DNA of 64,000 nt, taken from assembly GCF_008807015.1 (NCBI RefSeq), contig NZ_CP031700.1:868001-932000 (forward strand), read 5' to 3'. The number at the start of each line of letters is the position of its first letter. Within the stretch, counting starts at the first letter, position 1. Made by a program: the position numbers and the translations under genes. The notes under the pieces are model-generated. The model did not search any database. It was not told the origin of the DNA and was given only the letters and a program-made list of their open reading frames with translations. Positions 8,086 through 16,886 of the stretch are shown piece after piece. Source of the stretch: Neisseria zalophi. GTDB taxonomy: Bacteria > Pseudomonadota > Gammaproteobacteria > Burkholderiales > Neisseriaceae.

Positions 8086-10521
8086 ATGGGTTTGGATAAA
8101 CAAATTGATAAGTCATCTGCTCATAGGGTGAGCGATGATCAACTATTCGACTTGCTCAAGCAAAGTCCGTCTTTTTGGGTTCGGTTCGCTTCCCGAATAC
8201 GTTCCGCCCATTTCCTAAATGCCCTAAAAAAGTCTTTTGATTTAGGTTATGGACAAGGGATTGACGAACCCAGAGAGTTGCTTATCCAATATCAAGATAA
8301 TGTTTCACTTTCAAAATATGGTTTTGATGAATCCATTTACGGGCCTGATAAGTTTGCGGTAACGGAAGTTCTCAAACAGCAGATGATTAAGGATACAGAG
8401 AAAGCTATCAAAGCTGGCTTGGTTTCTATGCCCAGCGAATCGCAATGGAAAATGATTTTTTCTGATCATCCTGCTTCAAGCGTTGTTGCCGGAGCAGGTT
8501 CAGGCAAATCCACTACCTTGGTGCTCAGGGTAGTATTTATGGTTTGTTATCTCAAAATAGATATTAATGAAATTCAATTAATTTCTTTTACCCGTGCATC
8601 ATGTGAGGAATTAAGGGAAAAAATAAAAAAGGTTTTTTCTTTTGAAGTGTGGCGAGACGTCATTAATTTAAAAGAAGACATATTGGATAAACAGTTAAAG
8701 CGGTTAGTGAGAACTTTTCATTCAGCCCTTTATGCACTCTCACTTAGGCAATACCAAAATTTTGATATATTTGAATTTTTAGGGAATAGAAAAGCTAAAG
8801 ACGGTTTTAATCCACTTTTTGTAAGCCATCTGACAGATGAGCAGAGAGAAATTGTGCTTGAAGCCTATCGAGATTGCTTTTGCTATGTTCCTGAGTTTCG
8901 AAATGCTATCGTCAAATTGTATAAAAAAAACGTACTTAGTAAAAAACTCAAATTTGCTGAAATTGGTAAGAATTACGACGATAAGAAACTTAAGATGGCA
9001 TCAGACAGGGATCTTCTTTTAACAGAAACAGTGAATAAACTATGGAAAGAAGACTTTGAGCGTATCGGTTTAGATATTCATCTTGAACCACAACTTTTAA
9101 AGCCTTACAGCGGGTATAAATTTTACTGTAATGCAATAATTAAAACAGCAACAAAGAGTATTCCGTTATTTCTCAGCTTGCGCGGTACTAAAGATAATGA
9201 GGAAATAACTACTGAGAATGAAGAACTTTTAGAAAAAATCAGAACAATACCAATTGCATTAATGATGAAAAAGAATATTGTCCTTCACCATATAACTACC
9301 GAGTATGTACATGTTCAAACTTTGGATGATTTGGAAAAACTAAAATTTGCGTTGGAGTTAGAAGATAAAACCGAGATTCAAAAAGAGGCTCCACGTTTTG
9401 AATTCCAATTGGAAGGCAATATTAGTAAAACATCAATTGAAGAAGCCTTGTTTTCAGAAGCCAATTTTATTCAAAACCTTGGAATGGAAGTTCCTGTTGT
9501 GATTAAGAAGATTTTGGAAAATAAGTTTTTTCGACAATATGCTGATGAATATCAATTTGCCATTGCTCTGTCACATTTCATACCGTATTTAGAAAAAATA
9601 TTGAAACAGAAAAAAATGGTTTTATTTAACCGCCTGTTCTTAAGCGGTGCAAATCATGAGAACGGATTACCTAAGAATTTTCAACAATTGTTAAATTTCA
9701 AACATTTACTGATTGATGAATTTCAAGATATTTCTCCGCAAATTGTTAGCTGGATAAAGGCAATACACCGCAAACTTGTATCGAATGACATAACTCCAAC
9801 TATTATGGCTATTGGGGATGATTGGCAGTCTATTTATGGTTGGAGGGGTAGTGCATCGGAGTTATTTATCAATTTTCACAAGTATTTCCCAGTGCATAAA
9901 GATTTAGGTGGTAAGACTGGTTATTACCAAATGGTGCACAATTATCGGTCATTGGAGCCTATCTTAAGAGACGCTGAAAAGATACTAAGACCGGTAAAGA
10001 ACAAAATAGACAAAGAAGCGATAGCCGTTAAAAAAAATGATACAGGTTGTATGGGTGTTGAAGTAATAACTGGAATAGATTTTAAAACGAATACAGGCAT
10101 TCAAACCATCGTCGCTCGAATTATTAAGGAGAAAAATTGGGTCTCGAATTTAGCCAATAAGGATAAAAATCAAGTAATGATATTGTCTCGGACTAGGGAT
10201 GTACGGGATAGAATAGCTGGTGATTTAAAAAGGTATGGTCCTTTAGACGGGGTAAAACTGTACACTTACCATCAATCAAAAGGTTTGCAAGCTGATGTAG
10301 CTATACTTTGTGGAGATATAAGTTACGATTTAAAACATAGATTCAGGAATGCAGTTTATAAAGTAAGTGGTATTTTTAATCAGACTTATGATGAAGCTGC
10401 AACTGATGAAATTTACAGATTAGCTTATGTGGCTGCCACACGTGGTATTCGTCGTGTGATTTGGTTTGTTGAAGAATCCCAAATCTCCGGAGCCTCTTGG
10501 CAGCTAAGACATTCCCCTTAA
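8086..10521 (+). CDS. UvrD/Rep-like superfamily 1 helicase
   Basis: The 811-residue product carries SF1A helicase motifs in order. These are motif I AGAGSGKST at residues 135-143 (Lys141), motif Ia ISFTRASCEEL, motif II DEFQD at 544-548, motif III GDDWQSIYGWRG, motif V TYHQSKGLQADVAIL and motif VI YVAATRGIRRV. A long non-conserved insert of about 300 residues separates motifs Ia and II. UvrD-like enzymes unwind DNA 3' to 5' using ATP. UvrD-type helicases also occur in defence systems such as Gabija, but no OLD-nuclease partner is present here, so that identity is not supported. Confidence 0.88.
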   Translation: MGLDKQIDKSSAHRVSDDQLFDLLKQSPSFWVRFASRIRSAHFLNALKKSFDLGYGQGIDEPRELLIQYQDNVSLSKYGFDESIYGPDKFAVTEVLKQQMIKDTEKAIKAGLVSMPSESQWKMIFSDHPASSVVAGAGSGKSTTLVLRVVFMVCYLKIDINEIQLISFTRASCEELREKIKKVFSFEVWRDVINLKEDILDKQLKRLVRTFHSALYALSLRQYQNFDIFEFLGNRKAKDGFNPLFVSHLTDEQREIVLEAYRDCFCYVPEFRNAIVKLYKKNVLSKKLKFAEIGKNYDDKKLKMASDRDLLLTETVNKLWKEDFERIGLDIHLEPQLLKPYSGYKFYCNAIIKTATKSIPLFLSLRGTKDNEEITTENEELLEKIRTIPIALMMKKNIVLHHITTEYVHVQTLDDLEKLKFALELEDKTEIQKEAPRFEFQLEGNISKTSIEEALFSEANFIQNLGMEVPVVIKKILENKFFRQYADEYQFAIALSHFIPYLEKILKQKKMVLFNRLFLSGANHENGLPKNFQQLLNFKHLLIDEFQDISPQIVSWIKAIHRKLVSNDITPTIMAIGDDWQSIYGWRGSASELFINFHKYFPVHKDLGGKTGYYQMVHNYRSLEPILRDAEKILRPVKNKIDKEAIAVKKNDTGCMGVEVITGIDFKTNTGIQTIVARIIKEKNWVSNLANKDKNQVMILSRTRDVRDRIAGDLKRYGPLDGVKLYTYHQSKGLQADVAILCGDISYDLKHRFRNAVYKVSGIFNQTYDEAATDEIYRLAYVAATRGIRRVIWFVEESQISGASWQLRHSP

Positions 10522-10542
10522 GGCAAGGTTTTTAATCACTGT

Positions 10543-10577
10543 CGCCATTAACATTGTGTTAATGGCGGTTTTCTTTT
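10543..10577 (+). terminator. Hairpin with U-tract before primase gene
   Basis: A perfect 10-bp stem (CGCCATTAAC / GTTAATGGCG) with a 5-base loop is followed by GTTTTCTTTT and then GGAG, the ribosome site of the next gene. Confidence 0.75.
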
Positions 10578-10588
10578 GGAGAAAATTT

Positions 10589-13474
10589 ATGAGCAACTAC
10601 GACAATATCCGTAATGCACTAACATTTATAGATTCACATGATCGTGATACTTGGATACAGGTTGGTTCTGCTTTGAAAGATGAGTTGGGTGAGGAAGGTT
10701 TCAATTTATGGGACAGATGGTCTCAAGGAGCAGATAACTATAATGCCCGCGATGCTAAAGCAGCATGGAAATCATTCAAGCCTGGCTTTTTCCACATTGC
10801 CTCAGTATTTTATCACGCTCGTACCAACGGTTACCGCCCAGAGAAGCCCTATATTCCACCATCCGCTGAAGAACAGGCCCTGATTCAAGCAGAACGGGAA
10901 GCAACCCGTTTGTCCGAAGAACAGGCACGTACTGAACGCAGGGAACAAGTAAAACATCTCGCTCAACGTATTTGGGAGCGGGCCACCTCCGCCGACATTA
11001 GTCACCCTTATTTGATAGCCAAAGGAATTACGGATACGGCCGCTATCGCAGGGATGCGCCAAAACCTGTACAAAGGCAACAATAATCTCTTGGTCCCCGT
11101 GTTTTTCAATCGTGAAATTGTCAACGTGCAGTCTATCAATCAAGACGGTAGCAAACGGTTTTTGGCCGACGGTCAAGTTCAGGGCGGTTTTGCAGTGGTG
11201 GGCGATGCAGCCAACACGCAAAACGGCATTGTTATTGCCGAAGGTTTTGCAACGGCCGCAAGTATCTATCAAGCCACTGGAAAAACTGTGATTGTAGCTT
11301 TTAATGCCGGTAACATGGTAAATGTATCAGAACGTTTGGCCAAAAGCCTACCTACAAATGTACCGGTTACTCTTGCAGTGGATAACGATGCCAGCCTGAC
11401 CGGTATGAAAAAAGCTCGAATGGCGGCCGAATACTTTGAAGGTCGCGCCCAAGTAGTCGAGCCTGAATTTACGATGGCACAAATCCGGCAGTATCAACTC
11501 GAAAATGGTAGTGACGAAAAAGGCCGTTTGAAGCTGCCAAGTGATTTTAACGACTTACACCATTTGTCCGGGATCGAGGCTGTACGTGAAAAAATCGAAT
11601 CAGCTTTTAGACGGACTGAAACGTCGTTATCGGAACCTAAACCGGAAGTCAAGCCGCCTCACCCTGATACAGCACCCGTCATAAGCGATGAGGAATGGGC
11701 AGCGATAGTTGCTGAAGAAGCGCGTTTATCAGGCTATACCGTGCCACCACCAACCGAATTGACCCACCAAGCCGCCGATATTCAGGCGGCTTCTGTTTTA
11801 CAGGAACAGGATATGAACAACAATCAACATAATATAGCAGAGACGGAAGTTGCTCAGGAAAGTCCGTCTGAAAATACCGTTATCTCGGAAAATACCATTG
11901 AATATGTTGCGTCACGACAGAGTAGAGAGCCTGAATCCTATGAAAAGGTTGATCCTGACCATGTTTTTGGTAGAGGTCGCACTACTGCCAGCGATATAGT
12001 AGAGAATGCCAGTGTAAGAGATGAAAGTAATACCAACGAATCAGTGCCGGGCAATGTATCTGAAAAAACACCGGAAGCCGGACAAGCAGAAAAAGTCGAT
12101 AGTGAGCTAGAATCAAAAGCCGCTACTGTAAAAAAACCTGTGATTGACTTGAATTACCGCATCCCGCCAGAAAGTATTCAAAGCCGTTATGTTGTTGCAG
12201 AGGGCAAGTATTTATCGGCAGCCAACCATACCACGGTGATGTTTACGGATGCCGGTAAAAAAATCAGTACGCCAAAAACTGATGTGCAAACTATCAATGA
12301 TATGCTCGAAGTCGCTAAAGAAAAAGGCTGGGACAGCATCAAAATCAGTGGCAACAAGGAATTTAAAGCCATGATGTATGTTGCGGCAGAAAGCCAGGGT
12401 ATACGCACCAGTGGCTACAAGCCTACGGCAGAAGATTTGGCTTTGGTTAAACGATTGCAACAAGAGCGGTCACTGAATGCCATCGAGCCGCAGCCTGAAC
12501 GTGCGCCTGCCGTTGCACCGGTAACAGAAAAAGTTGCACCTGTTCCTTATCCTGGCGATAAGAGGAAACAGGAATCTCAAGTAGAGAAAGCGACCAAAAC
12601 TATAGCGTCCGTAGAAGTTGGTGAGCGAATAGTGGATGTCGGTACAGCACATTACCGCCATGACCCTGATGAACAACTCAGTCCTTATATCGTACTAGAA
12701 CGAGAGGGTAAGGAACGAACCGTATGGGGTGTTGATATACCTGATGCGATGGCACGTAGTGGAGCCGAAGTCGGCGACCGTATCCATTTGCATAGATTGG
12801 GCAAGCAACCCGTCGAAATCGAAGTGAACGTCCGCGATGAAGACGGTAAAGTTATCGGTACCGAGAAAAAAGAGGTTGAGCGGAATTTATTCCGAATGGA
12901 AATTGTTCAAGAACAACGACAGTTGCAAGAGAAATCAGCAGCATCTGAGCGTGAACAAGAAAAGGTGCCCAGTAAGCCAGACGTTAATATGCTGTCGAAA
13001 GCGGATAAAATGATGGCTCAAAACGAAATACCGTCTGATGCATCCATCAATTCATCCTATGTCGCCGACACACAGGTGGGTGTACCGTTGCAAGCAGTCG
13101 GACAGTCCGAAATTAGCTCCGAAATAGCGGTCCAGGCTGGTCGTATGAAAACGGCAGCGTTGGAAACCCACTTTATATCGGCGAAATCCATATATATGGA
13201 TAAGGCAGCCAAGCTATCTAAGGCGAATAAACAGCATTTGCAATGGCATGAACGTAATGTTTTAGATACTATTCGCGGTCTGAAAGGTGATGCTCGCACG
13301 TTAGCTCTGACCAACTATTACGAGCATACGTCCAAGCTAATGAGCGGCTCTAAACTTAAGTTGCCCAAACCCATTCAACAGGCTGTATCAAGTCCTACTC
13401 ACGCTAAATCAACAGCCGAGTTAAACCAACGGCAGGGGCGTTCGCAAAGCAAAGAAGTGGAAATGGATCGTTAA
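10589..13474 (+). CDS. Conjugative primase, PriCT-2/Toprim/LPD7 protein
   Basis: The 961-residue product resembles the TraC/DNA primase proteins of mobile elements. Residues 1-75 form a PriCT-2-like domain (DTWIQVGSALKDE, WDRWSQGADNY). A Toprim domain follows at about 210-300, with its acidic residue in IAEGFATA and the DxD-like AVDNDAS. An LPD7 domain sits at about 530-625 and charged linkers lie between. Such proteins prime the complementary strand in the recipient and may travel with the DNA. ATG 10589 was chosen because it follows TTTGGAGAAAATTT; the longer upstream frame overlaps the terminator hairpin. Confidence 0.82.
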   Translation: MSNYDNIRNALTFIDSHDRDTWIQVGSALKDELGEEGFNLWDRWSQGADNYNARDAKAAWKSFKPGFFHIASVFYHARTNGYRPEKPYIPPSAEEQALIQAEREATRLSEEQARTERREQVKHLAQRIWERATSADISHPYLIAKGITDTAAIAGMRQNLYKGNNNLLVPVFFNREIVNVQSINQDGSKRFLADGQVQGGFAVVGDAANTQNGIVIAEGFATAASIYQATGKTVIVAFNAGNMVNVSERLAKSLPTNVPVTLAVDNDASLTGMKKARMAAEYFEGRAQVVEPEFTMAQIRQYQLENGSDEKGRLKLPSDFNDLHHLSGIEAVREKIESAFRRTETSLSEPKPEVKPPHPDTAPVISDEEWAAIVAEEARLSGYTVPPPTELTHQAADIQAASVLQEQDMNNNQHNIAETEVAQESPSENTVISENTIEYVASRQSREPESYEKVDPDHVFGRGRTTASDIVENASVRDESNTNESVPGNVSEKTPEAGQAEKVDSELESKAATVKKPVIDLNYRIPPESIQSRYVVAEGKYLSAANHTTVMFTDAGKKISTPKTDVQTINDMLEVAKEKGWDSIKISGNKEFKAMMYVAAESQGIRTSGYKPTAEDLALVKRLQQERSLNAIEPQPERAPAVAPVTEKVAPVPYPGDKRKQESQVEKATKTIASVEVGERIVDVGTAHYRHDPDEQLSPYIVLEREGKERTVWGVDIPDAMARSGAEVGDRIHLHRLGKQPVEIEVNVRDEDGKVIGTEKKEVERNLFRMEIVQEQRQLQEKSAASEREQEKVPSKPDVNMLSKADKMMAQNEIPSDASINSSYVADTQVGVPLQAVGQSEISSEIAVQAGRMKTAALETHFISAKSIYMDKAAKLSKANKQHLQWHERNVLDTIRGLKGDARTLALTNYYEHTSKLMSGSKLKLPKPIQQAVSSPTHAKSTAELNQRQGRSQSKEVEMDR

Positions 13475-13489
13475 CAGTGAGGATAGTAT

Positions 13490-13705
13490 ATGTCAGGAAA
13501 TGAATTATTGCTTGAGTTACAGAAAAATGAGCCACTGGATAATTTCTTCACCCCGGAAGAAGCAGAGGTATTTTTCACATTAAGCCCAGAGCAGCAGCAA
13601 AGATACTTAGATGCTTGCAGTTCAGAAGAAAACATACAGGCTTATTTGAAAAGGCCTGACGAGCCGCAGTCTGCAAAGAACCTTCTTTCAGATAACATCA
13701 GTTAA
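13490..13705 (+). CDS. Small acidic protein, unknown
   Basis: The 71-residue acidic, Gln/Glu-rich product is mostly helical by eye. It has no known motif. It starts 15 bases after the primase stop with a GTGAGGA ribosome site, so it is co-transcribed with it. The function is unknown. Confidence 0.55.
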   Translation: MSGNELLLELQKNEPLDNFFTPEEAEVFFTLSPEQQQRYLDACSSEENIQAYLKRPDEPQSAKNLLSDNIS

Positions 13706-13718
13706 AACCGGTTGAAAC

Positions 13719-13757
13719 ATACCCCGTACTTTGAATGGTACGGGGTATTTTGTTTGG
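13719..13757 (+). terminator. Hairpin with U-tract before ardC
   Basis: An 11-bp stem (ATACCCCGTAC and complement) with a 7-8 base loop is followed by TTTGTTT. This runs into GGAGG, the ribosome site of the next gene. Confidence 0.75.
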
Positions 13758-13765
13758 AGGAATAA

Positions 13766-15058
13766 ATGAGCAAAGAACAACAAAATACACAGGAAAAATA
13801 CGCCGAATCTATTGCCGCAGAACTTATTGCACATTTGAAAAGCGGTACGGCACCGTGGCAGAAGCCGTGGGATCCAACCATGAGCGGCCTGCCGTATAAC
13901 CATATCACCGGAAATACATACTCCGGAGGCAACACGCTTAAGTTGATGATGCAGCCGTATGGTGATCCGCGCTGGCTAACTTACAAACAGGCACAATCCG
14001 TCGGTGCACAAGTACGCAAAGGTGAAAAAGGTGTACCGTTGGTACGATTGATCACGCATGTTGAGCGTACGGTTAAAGATGAAAATGGTAAACCGGTACT
14101 GGATGACAAGGGTGAACCGAAAAAAGAATTTGTCAAACTTGATTTCCCTTATATCAGATCATTCAGCGTATTCAATGCGGAGCAAATAGATGGATTACCC
14201 GAATGGAAGCCCACACATCCCCCTCAACATGAATGGGAAAAGCATCAACGTGCTGAGGCTCTTTTAACAGCATCAGGTGCGGAAATAAGACACCGTTACA
14301 GGAATACCGCTTATTACCGACCGTCTCAAGATTATATTGTGCTACCACACAAAGAACAGTTTCCTAATGCCGGCCTATATTACGCAACAGCCCTTCACGA
14401 ACTCGGGCATTGGACAGGCCATGAAAACCGATTAAACCGTGATCTATCCGGCAGTTTTGGCAGCATATCTTATGCCCGTGAAGAATTGCGTGCCGAAATT
14501 GCATCCATGATGTTAACGCGACAGCTTGGTTTGCCGCATGATCCGGGCCGTCATGCCGCCTACGTCGGTAGTTGGATACAGATTTTGACCGACGAACCTA
14601 CTGAAATTCTTAAGGCAGCCCGTGATGCCGACAAAATCCAAAGTTTTGTAATTGGGCTTGAAAAAGAGATCAGCCAAGAACCGAAGAAGGCACCGTCCGC
14701 ATCCAATTTAACACCTACTACCCATCCAGAAATAAACGAACAAACTATAAACAATATAGCAAGGCCGTCTGAAATAGCTCAGACGGCCTTTTCCAATGAC
14801 GTATCGGCTAAACAAAGTCCACAAGGAAGTTTGAATGCTTTAAAGCATCTATACATGATGCAGACGGCCACTTTATCACCGGCAGATAAGCAGCACCGAA
14901 CCGTATTGGAATATGCGATGGAAAAAACCATATCCGGCTTGCCTAAAGATGTGCAGCAGCAGGCATGGATTAATTTTTACCGGTCACAATTGCATGAAGT
15001 TGCAAACAAATATGAGACTGCGGCGGAGCGGCAAGCTGAAACCAGTATTGACCGCTGA
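13766..15058 (+). CDS. ardC: ArdC-type antirestriction / zincin protein
   Basis: The 430-residue product has the two domains of the ArdC family. The ssDNA-binding N-terminal domain (about residues 8-130) includes GTAPWQKPW, GNTYSGGN and GEKGVPL. The metallopeptidase domain (about 150-300) has the zinc motif HELGH at residues 211-215 and a downstream EELRAEIAS glutamate. ArdC proteins shield incoming plasmid DNA from restriction. The C-terminal 100 residues resemble the tail of the primase (shared LSPADKQHR-type motif), suggesting a common accessory module. A DUS hairpin lies inside the coding sequence. Confidence 0.85.
   Translation: MSKEQQNTQEKYAESIAAELIAHLKSGTAPWQKPWDPTMSGLPYNHITGNTYSGGNTLKLMMQPYGDPRWLTYKQAQSVGAQVRKGEKGVPLVRLITHVERTVKDENGKPVLDDKGEPKKEFVKLDFPYIRSFSVFNAEQIDGLPEWKPTHPPQHEWEKHQRAEALLTASGAEIRHRYRNTAYYRPSQDYIVLPHKEQFPNAGLYYATALHELGHWTGHENRLNRDLSGSFGSISYAREELRAEIASMMLTRQLGLPHDPGRHAAYVGSWIQILTDEPTEILKAARDADKIQSFVIGLEKEISQEPKKAPSASNLTPTTHPEINEQTINNIARPSEIAQTAFSNDVSAKQSPQGSLNALKHLYMMQTATLSPADKQHRTVLEYAMEKTISGLPKDVQQQAWINFYRSQLHEVANKYETAAERQAETSIDR
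14761..14790 (+). repeat. DUS inverted pair inside ardC coding sequence
   Basis: AAGGCCGTCTGA and its complement are separated by a short loop and followed by TTTT. The pair looks like a terminator but is translated as RPSEIAQTAF, in the linker between the peptidase and the C-terminal domain. Confidence 0.7.
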
Positions 15059-15080
15059 TCTATAAAAAATCTTCCTGGAT

Positions 15081-15114
15081 GCTTGCTCTTGTAAAGGGCA
15101 AGCTATTTTTATTT
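15081..15114 (+). terminator. Hairpin with U-tract before mobC-like gene
   Basis: GCTTGC and GCAAGC pair around an 11-base loop, followed by TATTTTTATTT. It lies 23 bases before the next start. Confidence 0.6.
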
Positions 15115-15136
15115 GATACCCGTTAAAGGTTTATAT

Positions 15137-15658
15137 ATGTCGAAAAAAATTGATGTGTACGGCTTATCCGATGCAGAAATTAAGACCCTGCGCGAAATCG
15201 CTTATAAACTTTACGGAAAGGCCAGTGTGTCTTTGTTAGCAAAAAAACTATTACAGAAAAAATTGCAAGCGGCTGCTGAACCCGAACCGATACAGCTACC
15301 GCCTCCCAAGTGCCAAAAACGTATCACTCTACGCCTGCCGGATAAAGATCGGGCCTATCTTGAGGCCGCAGCGGATAAACGTCGCGGAACTATTAATGAC
15401 GTAGCGAGAGACATTATCCAGTCCCATATATCCCATCATCCGATTTTGTCGGCATTTGAAACTGATACATTGTCACAATCGAACTATCAGTTAGTCATGA
15501 TAGGCCGCAATCTAAACCAAATCGCCCGCCGTCTGAATGCGGGCGAAAACGTATCTTTAAACAGCCAACAGATTGGTGAGCTGAAAAAGTTTATTGATGC
15601 CCATGTTGGCAAAGTAAACCATGTGCTGCAAACCAACCGCCGCAGGAAGCGGGAGTAG
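15137..15658 (+). CDS. mobC: MobC-like relaxosome accessory protein
   Basis: The 173-residue basic protein has two parts: an N-terminal DNA-binding-like helix region and a second region matching MobC of plasmid mobilisation systems (KRITLRLPDKDRAYLEAAAD, then a LVMIGRNLNQIARRLNAGE helix). MobC-type proteins melt oriT and help the relaxase. ATG 15137 has a TAAAGG ribosome site 7 bases upstream; a longer start at ATA/ATT is unlikely. It ends 15 bases before the relaxase gene, the usual order. Confidence 0.8.
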   Translation: MSKKIDVYGLSDAEIKTLREIAYKLYGKASVSLLAKKLLQKKLQAAAEPEPIQLPPPKCQKRITLRLPDKDRAYLEAAADKRRGTINDVARDIIQSHISHHPILSAFETDTLSQSNYQLVMIGRNLNQIARRLNAGENVSLNSQQIGELKKFIDAHVGKVNHVLQTNRRRKRE

Positions 15659-15673
15659 CCGAAAGGAATGAGG

Positions 15674-16729
15674 ATGACATTGCACCGTAAAATAGACGAT
15701 TGGTTCTTGGGTTATAAAACCCGGGCGGTTAAAGCCAAAAAAGACAGTGGGCTGTACTTAGGCAGTAGCCAGCGTAGCCATGCCAAGCCTTTGAAGCCCG
15801 GTAGCGGTTTGGCCAACTTGCGCGCTGCCGCACTTAAACACCCCGAAGTGATGGTGAAAATTCCCAAGCGGCTCAGCAACAATTCCAAAGGTATGCGCGG
15901 TGTACGAAATAATTTAGATTATGTGTCGCGTAACGGCAAAGTCCCGTTGGAGACGCAATCCGGAGAAAAACTAATCGGTAAGAGGGCAGTCATGGATTTT
16001 GCAAACGATTGGAAACGGCTTGGCATTCCCGAAGAGAGTAAACATAAAGAAGCTCTTAACATTGTTTTATCTATGCCAGAAGGTACACCGCCTGATGCTG
16101 TATTGAATGCTGCTCGCAATTTTGCTGCCGATCAGTTTGCCGGACACCACTATGTGTTTGGATTGCACCACGACAGTCATAATCCCGACGAACCGAAACA
16201 TCCACACGTACACTTAAGTGTATTGATGCGTGATGAGTTTGGACGGCGGCTCAACCCACGTAAAGCCGATTTATTTGAATGGCGCGTCCGTTTTGCGGAA
16301 AAACTGCGTGAAGAAGGTGTATTGTGTGCGGCCACCAAACGGCAACATCGTGGCAAGGTACAAAAACCGGAAAACAGCCTACTGCGTGCCATGCGTCAGC
16401 GCGGTGTGTTGTCTAATGCAGCGAAACAGCAAGCAGTTGAATTGATGGAAGCTTTGAAAAACAATGAACGCCCCAAGCATCCTTTTTTAAAGGAGACAAT
16501 GCAAACACGTGGAATTGTTCTGGAACAATACGGACAAATAGCCAAAGAGCTATACAAAATGGGGCATAAAAGTGAAGCACGGATTATCAGTAAATTGGCA
16601 AAAGACGTAGCCGGACAATCTTTTGATACCAAAGCACAAAACCAGTATGACACTATTAAAGGCAACCAGCCTACATACGATAAGCAGCAAAAACAATCTA
16701 TTTCCCAAGATAAAGATATAACACGTTGA
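15674..16729 (+). CDS. MOBP-type relaxase
   Basis: The 351-residue product is a conjugative relaxase that would nick oriT and covalently carry the strand through the T4SS. A candidate nucleophile Tyr83 lies in NNLDYVSRNG. Motif III histidines lie in GLHHDSHNPDEPKHPHVHL, with HPHVH at 176-180. The start was set at ATG 15674, six bases after AAGGA; ATG 15668 sits too close to that site. MOBP relaxases are often 300-600 residues, so this is a compact form. A strong symmetric terminator follows. Confidence 0.85.
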   Translation: MTLHRKIDDWFLGYKTRAVKAKKDSGLYLGSSQRSHAKPLKPGSGLANLRAAALKHPEVMVKIPKRLSNNSKGMRGVRNNLDYVSRNGKVPLETQSGEKLIGKRAVMDFANDWKRLGIPEESKHKEALNIVLSMPEGTPPDAVLNAARNFAADQFAGHHYVFGLHHDSHNPDEPKHPHVHLSVLMRDEFGRRLNPRKADLFEWRVRFAEKLREEGVLCAATKRQHRGKVQKPENSLLRAMRQRGVLSNAAKQQAVELMEALKNNERPKHPFLKETMQTRGIVLEQYGQIAKELYKMGHKSEARIISKLAKDVAGQSFDTKAQNQYDTIKGNQPTYDKQQKQSISQDKDITR

Positions 16730-16745
16730 TTAGAATATCCCATAT

Positions 16746-16783
16746 AAAAAAGCAGGTAGGGTTTAAACCCTACCTGCTTTTTT
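16746..16783. terminator. Perfect 38-base palindromic terminator
   Basis: Two 19-base arms, A-rich then AGCAGGTAGGG, are perfectly inverted with no loop bases left over and end in a T-run. It works on either strand and closes the mobilisation genes. Confidence 0.8.
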
Positions 16784-16799
16784 ATTGAAAGGTGTCTTT

Positions 16800-16886
16800 A
16801 TGACTTATTTCTATCCTGATAAGAGTTGCCTCTTTACCGGCGACTGCCGCCTTGTGCTGCCCGATTTGGCCAAATAAGGCGTAAAG
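16800..16886 (+). pseudogene. 5' end of methyltransferase gene, cut by in-frame stop
   Basis: ATG 16800 follows GAAAGG and opens the methyltransferase frame with residues YFYPDKSCLFTGDCRLVLPD. This is the usual start of this family, with the conserved GD-C element. A TAA at 16875-16877 then interrupts the frame 12 bases before GTG 16887, from which the frame continues unbroken. The fragment belongs to the gene that follows. Confidence 0.65.

Noticed and set aside
8086..10521. Gabija system (GajAB)
   Set aside because: No OLD-family nuclease gene lies beside the helicase, and the helicase is much longer than GajB.
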